Positions 1-8,340 of a stretch of DNA of 64,000 bases are shown here, piece after piece. Source of the DNA: CAZGDB01 sp964524705. GTDB lineage: Bacteria; Pseudomonadota; Gammaproteobacteria; Berkiellales; Berkiellaceae. Under the pieces are notes generated by a model that was given only the letters and a program-made list of their open reading frames with translations, was not told where the DNA came from and made no database searches. Made by a program: the position numbers and the translations under genes. The stretch lies in NCBI GenBank assembly GCA_964524705.1, contig CAZGDB010000005.1, forward strand, positions 1-64,000, in the 5' to 3' direction. Numbering within the stretch: the first letter of the stretch is position 1; each line of letters starts with the position of its first letter.

Positions 1-760
1 CCTCTGACAGTTTAACCCAAATAGCTTTTACGACATCAAGCTTTCCGTATTGAGCAGCCATATGCAAAGGTGTTTTACCATTTTTATCTTGAGGGTTACA
101 ATCCGCACCCGCAGCTGATAGCTTATCCAACATAGCCTCTACGACATCAAGCTTTCCGTATTGAGCGGCAAAATACAAAGGTGTGACACCATAATTATCT
201 TTAGGGTTACAATCCGCACCCGCAGCTGATAGCTTATCCAACATAGCTTCTACGACATCAAGCTTTCCATCGCGAGCAGCCATATGCAAAGGTGTGACAC
301 CATAATTATCTTTAGGGTTACAATCCACATCTGCCGCTGACAGTTTAGCCAAAATAGCTTTTGTGACATCCTTTCCGTATTGAGCAGCCATATGTAAAGG
401 TGTGTTACCATAATTATCTTTAGGGTTACAATCCGCGCCCTCTGGCAGCTTAGCCCAAATAGCCCCTACGACATCAAGCTTTCCATCGCGAGCAGCCATA
501 TGCAAAGGGGTGCGACCATCCTTATCTTTAGGGTTACAATCCGCATTCGCTGGTAGTTTAGCCCAAATAGTTTCTACGACGTCAAGTTTTCCATCGCGAG
601 CAGCCATATGCAAAGGTGTGACACCATAATTATCTTTAGGGTTACAATCCGCACCGGCAGCTGATAGTTTGACCCAAATAGGTTCTACGACATCAAGCTT
701 TCCATTCCAAGCAGCCGAATGCAAAAGGGGGTGGCCATCCTTATCTTTAGGGGTCCAATC
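1..760 (-). repeat. Tandem 108-111 bp coding repeats (ankyrin units)
   Basis: Seven units follow each other, each with nearly the same DNA text, for example the blocks that encode DCNPKDNYG and GKLDVV. Units differ by a few substitutions, and the fourth lacks the Leu of the helix (KDVTKAI). The high DNA identity suggests recent duplication or homogenisation. They continue beyond the left edge. Confidence 0.85.
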
Positions 761-979
761 CGCCACTAGAATGGTCGGTATTACTTTAACAATGCTCTGA
801 CGTTCGCTTGCAGCGACCCTATACAACCCTTTGTATACTACCCCAATGCTTAATACCGTCATTATCAATGAAAATAAAGATACAAAAGGATAGGTAATTA
901 AAAAAGGAACCCCTATATAGAGAAGCCCCGCTAAACACAAAGCAACCCCGACTGATTTTAAGAATTTAGCTAAAGTCAT
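1..979 (-). CDS. Membrane-anchored ankyrin repeat protein, 3' end cut by window edge
   Basis: An open frame runs from an ATG at 979 to the left edge without a stop (326 codons seen). An AGGGGA ribosome site lies 7 bases upstream of the ATG. Residues about 8-28 and 33-52 are two hydrophobic, probably membrane-spanning segments; from residue 74 on there are seven ankyrin-type units with the core TPLHMAA and the helix KLDVVEAM. The units are 36-37 residues long instead of the usual 33 because of an extended turn (DKLSAAGADCNPKD). The protein would present repeats on one side of a membrane. Partner and function are unknown; ankyrin repeats bind proteins. The C-terminus lies outside the window. 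Confidence 0.85.
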   Translation of the reverse strand, partial: MTLAKFLKSVGVALCLAGLLYIGVPFLITYPFVSLFSLIMTVLSIGVVYKGLYRVAASERQSIVKVIPTILVADWTPKDKDGHPLLHSAAWNGKLDVVEPIWVKLSAAGADCNPKDNYGVTPLHMAARDGKLDVVETIWAKLPANADCNPKDKDGRTPLHMAARDGKLDVVGAIWAKLPEGADCNPKDNYGNTPLHMAAQYGKDVTKAILAKLSAADVDCNPKDNYGVTPLHMAARDGKLDVVEAMLDKLSAAGADCNPKDNYGVTPLYFAAQYGKLDVVEAMLDKLSAAGADCNPQDKNGKTPLHMAAQYGKLDVVKAIWVKLSE

Positions 980-1085
980 ACAGAGATCCCCTGGCCACCA
1001 TGGTTTTTCTTTGTTAGCCAATTTACTATATTTGATCAATCAATACAATAGTGTAGATTCTAGGATCAACCGGGATAAGTGCACC

Positions 1086-1104
1086 TAAAAAAACCTAGAG
1101 GTTT
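1086..1104 (-). terminator. Intrinsic terminator after der
   Basis: On the minus strand a 6-bp perfect stem (AAACCT-CT-AGGTTT) is followed directly by a run of T. It lies about 70 bases downstream of the der stop codon, so it would end the iscS-der transcript. Confidence 0.6.
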
Positions 1105-1172
1105 GTTGCGAGAAGGCCGCCAGAGAATCTTAGCGGCAACATGACGGGTTATTTCGCGGCACACTGCATCTC

Positions 1173-2516
1173 TTAATTATCGTAAGGGTTCGTCGGTGCT
1201 CTAAATTCTAAACGCAAAGGTAACCCTTCCCAAGACAATCCTTCTCTGAAGGTCTGTTCAAGATAGCGCTTATAGTGCCCTGGTAGAGAGTCCACTTGGT
1301 TTCCATGAATCAAAATAGATAAAGGTCTATCTTGAATCACATGCGCATATTTCAACTTAATACGACGCCCTTGTACTAACGGTGGCTCATGTGCCTTAAT
1401 CCCCTGTTCTAAAATACGATTTAACTCGCTAGTAGAAATCGAGGTTTTCATACGCTTATAGAGACGTTCTATGGTATTAAACAATCCATTAATCCCTTTG
1501 CCTTGTAAAGCGGAGATTTGATGCACATTAAGGTCAGGTCTAAATCTAAAACGATAGGATTGTTGTTCTACGATATTTTTTTCTTGTTCGGGATTAACCT
1601 CATCCCATTTATTCAAAGCAATCACCACAGGTCTTCCTTTAGTGAGTGCAAAATCTAATAAGGTTAAATCTTGATCTGAAATCTCAAGTGTTGCATCCAC
1701 CACTAAGACTACAATATCTGCATCCCAAATAGCCTGCAAAGATTTAGAAACCGCAAATTGTTCGAGCTTATCTTTAATCTGAGCACGTTTTCGGATCCCA
1801 GCAGTATCCACCAACGCATAAGCTTGTTTTCTACGCTTAAAAGGAACCATCACCGCATCACGCGTTGTGCCAGGTTTATTTTCAACCATAACCCGGTTTT
1901 CACCTAAAAGGTGGTTAATTAAGGTGGATTTTCCGGCATTAGGACGGCCTACAATCGCCAATCTTAATGTATCTTCTTTAACAGGCGCCACATATTCTTC
2001 TTCAGTGTTTGCATAAGAAGCAATCGCATCTTTAAGATCTTCTAACCCACGTTTTTGATGTGCAGAGACACAACAAAAATCTGACATCCCTAATTCACTA
2101 AATTCTCCAACATAATGCTCATAAGACTTTCCTTCGGCTTTATTAATCGCCAATAGTATCGGCTTACTTAAACGACGGAGTTCTGAGCCTAAATGTCTAT
2201 CTTCGGCTTGGCAACCACACTGTGCATCGACGACCCACACAATCAGATCCGCAGTTCTGAGTTCTTCTTCTGCTAAATCTTTAACCGTATGATGCAAGAC
2301 ATCTTCAGAAGGTCCTAGCCCACCGGTATCCACAATCATGTAGGTACGCCCTTCGTAGGTCATTTCCCCATGCAAGATATCCCGGGTGGTCCCTGGTTTA
2401 TCAAATACGAGTGCGTCTTTGGCAAAGGTTAAGGCGTTAAATAAGCTAGACTTCCCAACATTAGGGCGGCCGGCCAAAACAACTTTAAGCATTTTAGAGG
2501 TATTAGAATTAAACAT
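1173..2516 (-). CDS. der: Ribosome assembly GTPase Der (EngA)
   Basis: Two tandem GTPase domains followed by a KH-like C-terminal domain identify Der, which acts in 50S subunit maturation. The first P-loop GRPNVGKSS is at residues 16-24 with DTGG and NKAE further on; the second P-loop GRPNAGKST is near residue 190 with DTAG and NKWD. The length of 447 residues is normal for the family. Met9 (ATG at 2492) aligns better with known starts (MLKVVLAGRPN) than Met1, so the first eight residues are doubtful. It is the last gene of the block; in E. coli bamB sits between yfgM and der, but here der follows yfgM after about 50 bases. Confidence 0.97.
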   Translation of the reverse strand: MFNSNTSKMLKVVLAGRPNVGKSSLFNALTFAKDALVFDKPGTTRDILHGEMTYEGRTYMIVDTGGLGPSEDVLHHTVKDLAEEELRTADLIVWVVDAQCGCQAEDRHLGSELRRLSKPILLAINKAEGKSYEHYVGEFSELGMSDFCCVSAHQKRGLEDLKDAIASYANTEEEYVAPVKEDTLRLAIVGRPNAGKSTLINHLLGENRVMVENKPGTTRDAVMVPFKRRKQAYALVDTAGIRKRAQIKDKLEQFAVSKSLQAIWDADIVVLVVDATLEISDQDLTLLDFALTKGRPVVIALNKWDEVNPEQEKNIVEQQSYRFRFRPDLNVHQISALQGKGINGLFNTIERLYKRMKTSISTSELNRILEQGIKAHEPPLVQGRRIKLKYAHVIQDRPLSILIHGNQVDSLPGHYKRYLEQTFREGLSWEGLPLRLEFRAPTNPYDN

Positions 2517-2566
2517 AAGTTATTAGGGGCAATTACTACAATGCCCCTAGTATACACCATACTAAC

Positions 2567-3214
2567 TTAGGAAGCAGCAGGGATACCTAATCCCACGTCT
2601 TCCATTTTAACCCTCAAGAAAGGTCTCCAGCCTAAAGGGGCAGGGGCCGTACTAAAAGCACCTTGATAAGCAGCTTTTGCCACTGCTATATCCCCTTGTT
2701 GTAGGGCTAGATCTCCCTCGAGTTCACGCGCTAAGGTCACATAAGGTCCAACCTTAAGCGTCTCCAATAGGGTTTTAGCGGTAGTTGCATCCCCACCTTG
2801 TACTGCTAATTTAGCCAAACGTAGCACAGCCAGATCTTGCCAGGGTTTGTCACATTGAGACCTCACCCATTCTAATTCTGTTTTAGCTGACTCTAAAGAC
2901 TGTGTACCCACATCCATTTGCGCCTTTAACAAACTGGCCATTGCGGTATAGCTGCTGTTTGCATATTTCGCTTTCAGGGTATCTAAAGCAGCACCTGCAT
3001 CCGTTCCCTCTTTATTACCAGCATATTCTAAAAATTCAGTAAACAAATTAGCTGCTGCTGTTGCTTGCTGTAAATGGCGATGTTGTTGGTACTGCACCCC
3101 AAATACCGTCACAAACAATGCTGCGACACCACCGATAAGTGCTTTACGGTTTTTCTTTACCCAGGCTTTTAATCGATCGTACTGCTCTTCTTCGGTCTGA
3201 TCTATACTAAACAC
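2567..3214 (-). CDS. yfgM: YfgM-type ancillary SecYEG translocon subunit
   Basis: The protein has a short cytoplasmic N-terminus rich in Lys and Arg, one membrane segment at about residues 26-42 (ALIGGVAALFVTVFG), and a periplasmic helical TPR-like domain, the YfgM architecture. YfgM associates with the Sec translocon and PpiD, and PpiD is encoded at 13888-15750. The start is GTG at 3214, preceded by GAGGGG inside the end of hisS and only two bases after the hisS stop, which suggests translational coupling. The usual downstream gene bamB is missing. Confidence 0.9.
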   Translation of the reverse strand: MFSIDQTEEEQYDRLKAWVKKNRKALIGGVAALFVTVFGVQYQQHRHLQQATAAANLFTEFLEYAGNKEGTDAGAALDTLKAKYANSSYTAMASLLKAQMDVGTQSLESAKTELEWVRSQCDKPWQDLAVLRLAKLAVQGGDATTAKTLLETLKVGPYVTLARELEGDLALQQGDIAVAKAAYQGAFSTAPAPLGWRPFLRVKMEDVGLGIPAAS

Positions 3215-3216
3215 GG

Positions 3217-4479
3217 TTACCCCTCAATCTCGTTATTTAATGTTCCAAAAAGATCCTGCACAGCACCTAGTTCAATTTTTGTTAAGCTTTCACCAGGCGT
3301 GCCCACCTTTACAATTCCAGTATCAGCTGTCTCTGCATTAAAGACTACGCAACAGGCTGCTCCACTGGCTAATGCTGCTTTCATTTGTGATTTAAAGCTC
3401 GCACCGGAGATATCTACAACGATACGTAAGCCAAAAAATTCCTGGCGCCAATCATTGGCTACCGCAAATACAAGCTCATAGGGTGCCTCTTCGACTAAAA
3501 TATAAATATCCGCAGTAGAAACATCCATCTCTTCTGGTAATAACTCTACTAAGCGGTCTATCCCAAACGCCATCCCTACGGCTGTAGTTGAGATCCCGCC
3601 CATTTGTTCTACCAGGCTATCATAACGTCCACCACCACAGACTGCTCCTTGAGCACCTAAGCTTTGGGTTGTCCATTCAAAGACAGTGTCATTATAATAA
3701 TCTAAACCACGCACTAATTTTGGATCTTGAACATAAGGGATACCAAGGGCATCCAACAATCCTAAGACTTTCCCAAAATGCGTACGACTGGTGTCATCTA
3801 GATAGTCGGTAAAGATAGGCGCATTCGCGATAAGATCTGCCATTTTAGGATCTTTACTATCTAATAACCGTAGAGGATTTTTTTCTAATCGTTCTTGGGC
3901 ATCTGCGTTCAAGGTTTCTTTATGTTTTGAAAAATATTTATACAATGCTTCTCGGTAAGCCATCCGACTTTCTGTATTGCCCAGAGTATTAATTTTTAAA
4001 GTAATATCTTTAACTTCTAGATAATCAAAGATTGCCTTACTCACTAAAATCAGCTCTACCTCGGCTTGTGGTCCTTTGACCCCAAAGGTTTCTACCCCAC
4101 ACTGATAAAACTGTCTAAAGCGGCCACGTTGTGGACGTTCGTATCTAAACATAGGCCCGGTATACATATAACGCGCAGCTTGGTTGTAGGCTAACCCATG
4201 TTCAATTAAAGCTCTTACGCATCCTGCAGTACCTTCAGGCCTTAAGGTAATGGATTCCTCATTACGGTCTAAGAAGGTATACATTTCTTTTTCAACGATA
4301 TCCGTGACTTCACCGATAGATCTCTGAAATAGCTGCGTACTCTCTAACAGCGGCAACTCCATTGGCAAATAGCCATGATCTGCCAAGATATCGTTCAATG
4401 TCTCATAGACATAACGCCATTTTTGGCTAAGTGGGGGCAGGATATCACGCATACCGCGTAAGGCTTGTAAGCTTTTCAT
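3217..4479 (-). CDS. hisS: Histidine--tRNA ligase
   Basis: Class II aminoacyl-tRNA synthetase that charges tRNA-His. Visible family motifs are the N-terminal LRGMRDILP, motif 2 around GPMFRYERPQRGRFRQFYQ, the histidine loop LVRGLDYYNDTVFEW, GGGRYD, and motif 3 AVGMAFGIDRL; an anticodon-binding domain follows. The ATG at 4479 gives MKSLQALRGMRD, which matches the family start; an in-frame TTG at 4491 would add four residues without a ribosome site. 420 residues is the normal length. In related genomes rodZ and ispG precede it; here an unknown gene does. Confidence 0.97.
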   Translation of the reverse strand: MKSLQALRGMRDILPPLSQKWRYVYETLNDILADHGYLPMELPLLESTQLFQRSIGEVTDIVEKEMYTFLDRNEESITLRPEGTAGCVRALIEHGLAYNQAARYMYTGPMFRYERPQRGRFRQFYQCGVETFGVKGPQAEVELILVSKAIFDYLEVKDITLKINTLGNTESRMAYREALYKYFSKHKETLNADAQERLEKNPLRLLDSKDPKMADLIANAPIFTDYLDDTSRTHFGKVLGLLDALGIPYVQDPKLVRGLDYYNDTVFEWTTQSLGAQGAVCGGGRYDSLVEQMGGISTTAVGMAFGIDRLVELLPEEMDVSTADIYILVEEAPYELVFAVANDWRQEFFGLRIVVDISGASFKSQMKAALASGAACCVVFNAETADTGIVKVGTPGESLTKIELGAVQDLFGTLNNEIEG

Positions 4480-4562
4480 AAAACCAACCAAAAATGTTAT
4501 TTAAGAAACTAATAAAAAATAATACCTATAGCGGATGAGGATAAAAGGATTCCTAAGACAAA

Positions 4563-4757
4563 TCAAGGTCTGTACTCTCTGCCTACTTCTGTGCTCTGCC
4601 CTGCCTGAGACCCATCCGGTCTATGCACTACAACTTGTGTTAATACTGGCACAGCGGGAGCACTGATATTATTCTGATCTTGTTGTTGCTCTTTTATCAA
4701 ATCCAATTGTCCTGTGATAGCGCTTTTAAACACACACACCTCTGCGACAGGGCGCAA
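4563..4757 (-). other. Out-of-frame tail of the preceding unknown gene (possible frameshift)
   Basis: A second frame overlaps the last 32 bases of the unknown gene 4726-5496 and runs to a TAA-side end at 4563. It encodes a Gln-, Pro- and Val-rich tail (KEQQQDQNNISAPAVPV) that resembles the low-complexity tails of ankyrin proteins in this window. It has no good start of its own (TTG, no ribosome site). Adding one GT unit to the short GT repeat at 4730-4739 would join both frames into one protein of about 310 residues. Confidence 0.45.
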
Positions 4758-5496
4758 CCTGCTTCTGACTAAGAAAAAGACTTATCCAAACAATTTCTTG
4801 TGTGATATTAGGAAATACAATCGCAGATGCTGCTTCTGCAGTTTTTGGCAATACTGCCACTATACTTTGCACACATAAATCATTTAGTTTCGTAATACAC
4901 TGCAACCAAGAATCCAGTGTGTTCTTTTGATAAGGCGTATAGACTGTCTGCACAGACACAAGACTGTTATATAAGGTTGACAAACTCTGTTCTTTAATCG
5001 GCGCATGAGTATAAAACACTCCACCTTCTACATCGAAAACATAAATGCCTACCTTTAAGTTAGCGATATACGCCTTGTTAACAATCTCAAACCAATAGGC
5101 TTCGTTAATATTACAAGACTTACTCACGGCCGCTAACGGTATATACCACTTTGGCCAAATGCAAGCATCAAATCCTTCCTTAGAAAGCAATATTTCAAAC
5201 TTAATGCCTGATACTCGTAGGTGATTAAGCAACATGACAAAAACCCATACAGCATTCACATTGACAGTATTAGGAATATCACTATCCAGTAACACCAAAC
5301 GTTGCGTGGTGGGATTTATTTTGCAAGCTTCGATACAACTCAACAAGTCTGCAAAATCAGGATTTTCTTGTGCGCACAATGCGTTTAGTTCTGCATTCAG
5401 CGCACCCGATAGGGGCTCACAGATTTTATGGACATAGAGCTGCTGTAATAGCTTCCAAAAATCCCCTTTAATATTTTTTATAATAATGTCGAACAT
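4726..5496 (-). CDS. Unknown protein in the rodZ-ispG position
   Basis: I do not recognise this 256-residue protein. It starts with ATG at 5496 behind AAGGTAGG and has a largely alpha/beta look with many Cys and aromatic residues, no clear signal peptide and no membrane helix. It sits between pilW and hisS, where rodZ and ispG are found in relatives. The last residues (CRRGVCV) come from a GT repeat immediately before the stop, and the next frame stays open for another 54 codons. The gene may be frameshifted, phase-variable, or simply end here. Confidence 0.6.
   Translation of the reverse strand: MFDIIIKNIKGDFWKLLQQLYVHKICEPLSGALNAELNALCAQENPDFADLLSCIEACKINPTTQRLVLLDSDIPNTVNVNAVWVFVMLLNHLRVSGIKFEILLSKEGFDACIWPKWYIPLAAVSKSCNINEAYWFEIVNKAYIANLKVGIYVFDVEGGVFYTHAPIKEQSLSTLYNSLVSVQTVYTPYQKNTLDSWLQCITKLNDLCVQSIVAVLPKTAEAASAIVFPNITQEIVWISLFLSQKQVAPCRRGVCV
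4730..4739. repeat. (AC)5 dinucleotide run at the frame boundary
   Basis: Five AC units (GT on the coding strand) sit exactly where the 256-residue frame ends and the neighbouring open frame continues. A gain of one unit restores a longer frame; a loss gives an early stop. Confidence 0.7.
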
Positions 5497-5608
5497 ATCC
5501 TACCTTGTGTTTTTGGTAAATAACAAGAAATCCCTTTTACGGATTCCACCATTTTTTTCGACATGACATGAGATATGTTTACGTGGCATCCAGCTTACTC
5601 TCTAACAC

Positions 5609-6130
5609 TTACAATTCTCTCAAGGCTTGTTTTGCTAAGACACGATGTGGGTCGTACTGTAGTGCTTTTTCAAAATACTGACGGGCTTTCAGCGCATCCT
5701 GGTTTAACAAACAAAACCCTGCATTTTCATAAGCTTCTGCAGTCCAAGGGTACTGCGTATCTGCTACTGCTTGTTGAAAATGCGCTTCAGCTTGAGCAAT
5801 ACGATTTTGCTTACATAAAAAAACTGCATAGTTATTATGTGCTTTTCCGGACTGAGGATCTAATGTCAACGCGTGTTGGTAAGCAGCTTCTGCACTTTTA
5901 AACTCACCGGTTTTTTCTAAAAAATACGCATAGCTATAGTGGACTTCTGGCAACTCAGGCGCCAAGCTTTGGGCATGCAATAATTTTGCCTTTGCCATCG
6001 CTAGCTGCCCCTGTTCTAGATACTGTATCCCTAGTTTTGCATTCAGTTGTGCCGCTTCATTCAGATCTGCATCTGGCACATGCGGCACACATCCAGTGCA
6101 CAGAACCATTCCTAGAATGGCACGTTTCAA
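5609..6130 (-). CDS. pilW: Type IV pilus biogenesis/stability TPR protein PilW (PilF), short form
   Basis: A hydrophobic N-terminus ending in LCTGC looks like a lipoprotein signal, although the lipobox is not perfect. TPR helices follow (LGIQYLEQGQLAMAKAKLL, YAYFLEKTGEFKSAEAAYQ, NYAVFLCKQNRIAQAEAHF). PilW lipoproteins help PilQ secretin assemble in the outer membrane. With 173 residues it is about 80 residues shorter than the P. aeruginosa and E. coli proteins, lacking the last repeats. It overlaps the rlmN stop by 4 bases, as in relatives. No other pilus gene is in the window, so a pilus role is inferred from family and position. Confidence 0.8.
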   Translation of the reverse strand: MKRAILGMVLCTGCVPHVPDADLNEAAQLNAKLGIQYLEQGQLAMAKAKLLHAQSLAPELPEVHYSYAYFLEKTGEFKSAEAAYQHALTLDPQSGKAHNNYAVFLCKQNRIAQAEAHFQQAVADTQYPWTAEAYENAGFCLLNQDALKARQYFEKALQYDPHRVLAKQALREL

Positions 6131-7236
6131 GGTGCGCTAGCAGCCTGTTGTGAAGCTAAAAACCGAATAGACCGTCTGGTTTTATCTTGTACACGCCCTG
6201 CTAACTGCCCACAGGCCCCTAACTTATCATCCCCTCGGGTCTTACGTACAAAACAAAACACTCCCGCCTTCAAAAGATATTCTTTAAACGCATTAATCGC
6301 GGGATCACTAGAACGTTTATAGGCTGCAAAATCAAAAGAGTTGAAAGGAATCAAGTTTACTTTAACAGGGATACCCTGTAATAAACGCACCAGTGCTTTG
6401 GCATGCGCCACAGTATCATTCACCCCATCAAGCATGACATATTCCATCGTAACATGGCGTCTAGGGTCTTTTTCGATATAAGCACGACAGGCTTTTAAAA
6501 GGTCAACCAAAGGATACTTACGGTTAATCGGTACTAATATATCTCTTAATTCATCAGTAGGTGCATGCAAAGAGACCGCTAAAGCACAATCTGTTTCTTC
6601 TATAAAGTCATATAAGGTTGGAACTACCCCTGAAGTACTGAGCGTAATTCTGCGTTTAGATAACCCATAGGCAACATCATCACGCATCAAGGTAATAGCT
6701 GCTTTCACAGCTTCGTAATTTAATAAAGGTTCGCCCATACCCATAAACACCACATTGGTGACAGGTTTTATTCCTATAAAATCTTCAGGGCGAGTAATTA
6801 ACGCATTTTGCGCAATCCACAACTGACCAATAATCTCAGCAGGCGTCAGGTTTCGCTGAAACCCCTGTTTACCTGTATGGCAAAAGGAGCAGTTTAAAAT
6901 ACAGCCTACCTGAGAGGAAACACATAAAGTGGTGCGTTCCTTTTCAGGAATTAACACCGCTTCAATCGCGCTACCACCATCAACTTTTAACAACCATTTC
7001 ACAGTCCCATCTATTGCATGAGACTCTTGTTCAATAATAGGCAAAGTAATAGTGGCACGCTCTTGTAACTTCTGACGTAAGGTTTTACCCAAATCCGTCA
7101 TTTGTTCAAAATCAATAATGCCTTGCCCATGGATCCAACGGACCAATTGCTGGGCCCGATACCGTGGCTCACCCCAGTCTGCAAACAAAGTTTGCAACTG
7201 AGGTTGTGTCATACCTAAAATAGCCACGGTTTCCAT
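6127..7236 (-). CDS. rlmN: 23S rRNA/tRNA adenine C2-methyltransferase RlmN
   Basis: Radical SAM enzyme that methylates A2503 of 23S rRNA and A37 of some tRNAs. The cluster motif CxxxCxxC is present as CILNCSFC near residue 115, followed by GKQGF, and MGMGEPLLNYE is the SAM-binding stretch. The second catalytic cysteine is in GDDKLGACGQL near the C-terminus. The 369-residue length is normal. It lies between ndk and pilW as in gammaproteobacteria, 3 bases after ndk. Confidence 0.96.
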   Translation of the reverse strand: METVAILGMTQPQLQTLFADWGEPRYRAQQLVRWIHGQGIIDFEQMTDLGKTLRQKLQERATITLPIIEQESHAIDGTVKWLLKVDGGSAIEAVLIPEKERTTLCVSSQVGCILNCSFCHTGKQGFQRNLTPAEIIGQLWIAQNALITRPEDFIGIKPVTNVVFMGMGEPLLNYEAVKAAITLMRDDVAYGLSKRRITLSTSGVVPTLYDFIEETDCALAVSLHAPTDELRDILVPINRKYPLVDLLKACRAYIEKDPRRHVTMEYVMLDGVNDTVAHAKALVRLLQGIPVKVNLIPFNSFDFAAYKRSSDPAINAFKEYLLKAGVFCFVRKTRGDDKLGACGQLAGRVQDKTRRSIRFLASQQAASAP

Positions 7237-7239
7237 AGC

Positions 7240-7668
7240 TTAAGCCTTACGGGTGCAGATTTCTGCATCGCTAAAGAAGAACTTGATTTCAATAGCAGCA
7301 TTTTCAGCACTATCAGAACCATGGACCATGTTCGCATCAATGCTGTTTGCAAAGTCTGCACGAATGGTACCAGCTTGTGCTTGTTTCGGATCTGTAGCAC
7401 CCATGATGTCACGGTTTTTTTGTACCGCATTGTCACCTTCGAGAATACTGATAGCCACAGGGCCTGAAGTGATAAAATCGACTAGATCTTTAAAAAAAGG
7501 ACGTTCTTTGTGAACCGCATAAAAACCTTCTGCTTGTTCGCGAGTCAAGTGTGCCATTTTAATACCAATGATACGTAAACCTGCATCTTCAAAACGTGTA
7601 AACACACGACCTATGAGGTTTTTAGCTACGCCATCGGGCTTAATAATAGAAAGCGTCTTTTGCATCAT
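7240..7668 (-). CDS. ndk: Nucleoside diphosphate kinase
   Basis: Balances NDP and NTP pools by a phospho-histidine mechanism. The N-terminus TLSIIKPDGV and the active-site block NMVHGSDSAENA with the catalytic His near residue 115 are diagnostic; 142 residues is standard. Two Met codons start the protein; AAGGAA is better spaced for the second (7665). It continues the isc-rlmN order. Confidence 0.97.
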   Translation of the reverse strand: MMQKTLSIIKPDGVAKNLIGRVFTRFEDAGLRIIGIKMAHLTREQAEGFYAVHKERPFFKDLVDFITSGPVAISILEGDNAVQKNRDIMGATDPKQAQAGTIRADFANSIDANMVHGSDSAENAAIEIKFFFSDAEICTRKA

Positions 7669-7775
7669 ATATTCCTTATTTATTACAGTTCAGTTTAGTA
7701 ACTTGGGTTATTTTAAAATTTCTGGCTCTAGAAAGCACGCTTTATTAGATCCAAATTGTAAATATTTAGATAAAA

Positions 7776-7985
7776 CTAAGCTACTTCCTCGATCCAAAGG
7801 CTTTGAATCGCCTCTAAAATACGTTCATTACAACGTTTTGGGTCATCCCCAAAATTTTCTAGCCCACAAACCCATTTATATAAGTCTGTAAACTTAATTT
7901 TTGTTGGATCTTGTGTAGGATAGCCTTCTTGTAGGGCTTCTACAATTTCACGTACATTTGTCCACTTTAATTGCATGTGTTGCAT
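7776..7985 (-). CDS. iscX: Fe-S assembly adaptor IscX
   Basis: A 69-residue acidic protein with the IscX pattern LKWTNVREIVEAL, YPTQDPTKIKFTDLYKWV, FGDDP and a C-terminal helix EAIQSLWIEE. IscX binds IscS and modulates cysteine desulfurase activity. It follows fdx after 22 bases. ATG at 7985 has AAGGTGA upstream; Met4 would fit the usual family start equally well. Confidence 0.94.
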   Translation of the reverse strand: MQHMQLKWTNVREIVEALQEGYPTQDPTKIKFTDLYKWVCGLENFGDDPKRCNERILEAIQSLWIEEVA

Positions 7986-8007
7986 GATTCACCTTGATCG
8001 TTATTAC

Positions 8008-8340
8008 TTATTCTTTGGTTGCATGAATTGTATACTTTGGGAGCTCAATTTCTAAATCACTGACTCCAACTTGGGCTTGGCACCCCAAACGAGATTGTGC
8101 AGTAAGACCCCAAGCCTTATCCAATAAATCTTCTTCTTTTTCAGTAGGTTGCTCTAAACTCTTATACCCTTCTCGGACTATGACATGGCAAGTCGTGCAT
8201 GCACAAGCACACTCACAGGCATGTTCTAATGGAATCCCATTATGTAATGCCACAGACAGAACACTTTCACCGGTAGCTGCTTCTACAGTCTTTCCTTCAG
8301 GACATAAACGTGGATGAGGTAAAAAATGAATTTTAGGCAT
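8008..8340 (-). CDS. fdx: [2Fe-2S] ferredoxin of the ISC system
   Basis: Adrenodoxin-type ferredoxin that supplies electrons for cluster assembly. The ligand pattern C-x5-C-x2-C is visible in HACECACACTTCHVIVREG, and the fourth Cys is in RLGCQAQV. 110 residues is typical. The start overlaps the hscA stop by 8 bases, indicating coupling. Confidence 0.96.
   Translation of the reverse strand: MPKIHFLPHPRLCPEGKTVEAATGESVLSVALHNGIPLEHACECACACTTCHVIVREGYKSLEQPTEKEEDLLDKAWGLTAQSRLGCQAQVGVSDLEIELPKYTIHATKE

Noticed and set aside
1..760. Regularly spaced repeats that could look like a CRISPR array
   Set aside because: The period is 108-111 bp, the whole stretch is one open frame, and the units encode ankyrin repeats; there are no unique spacers.
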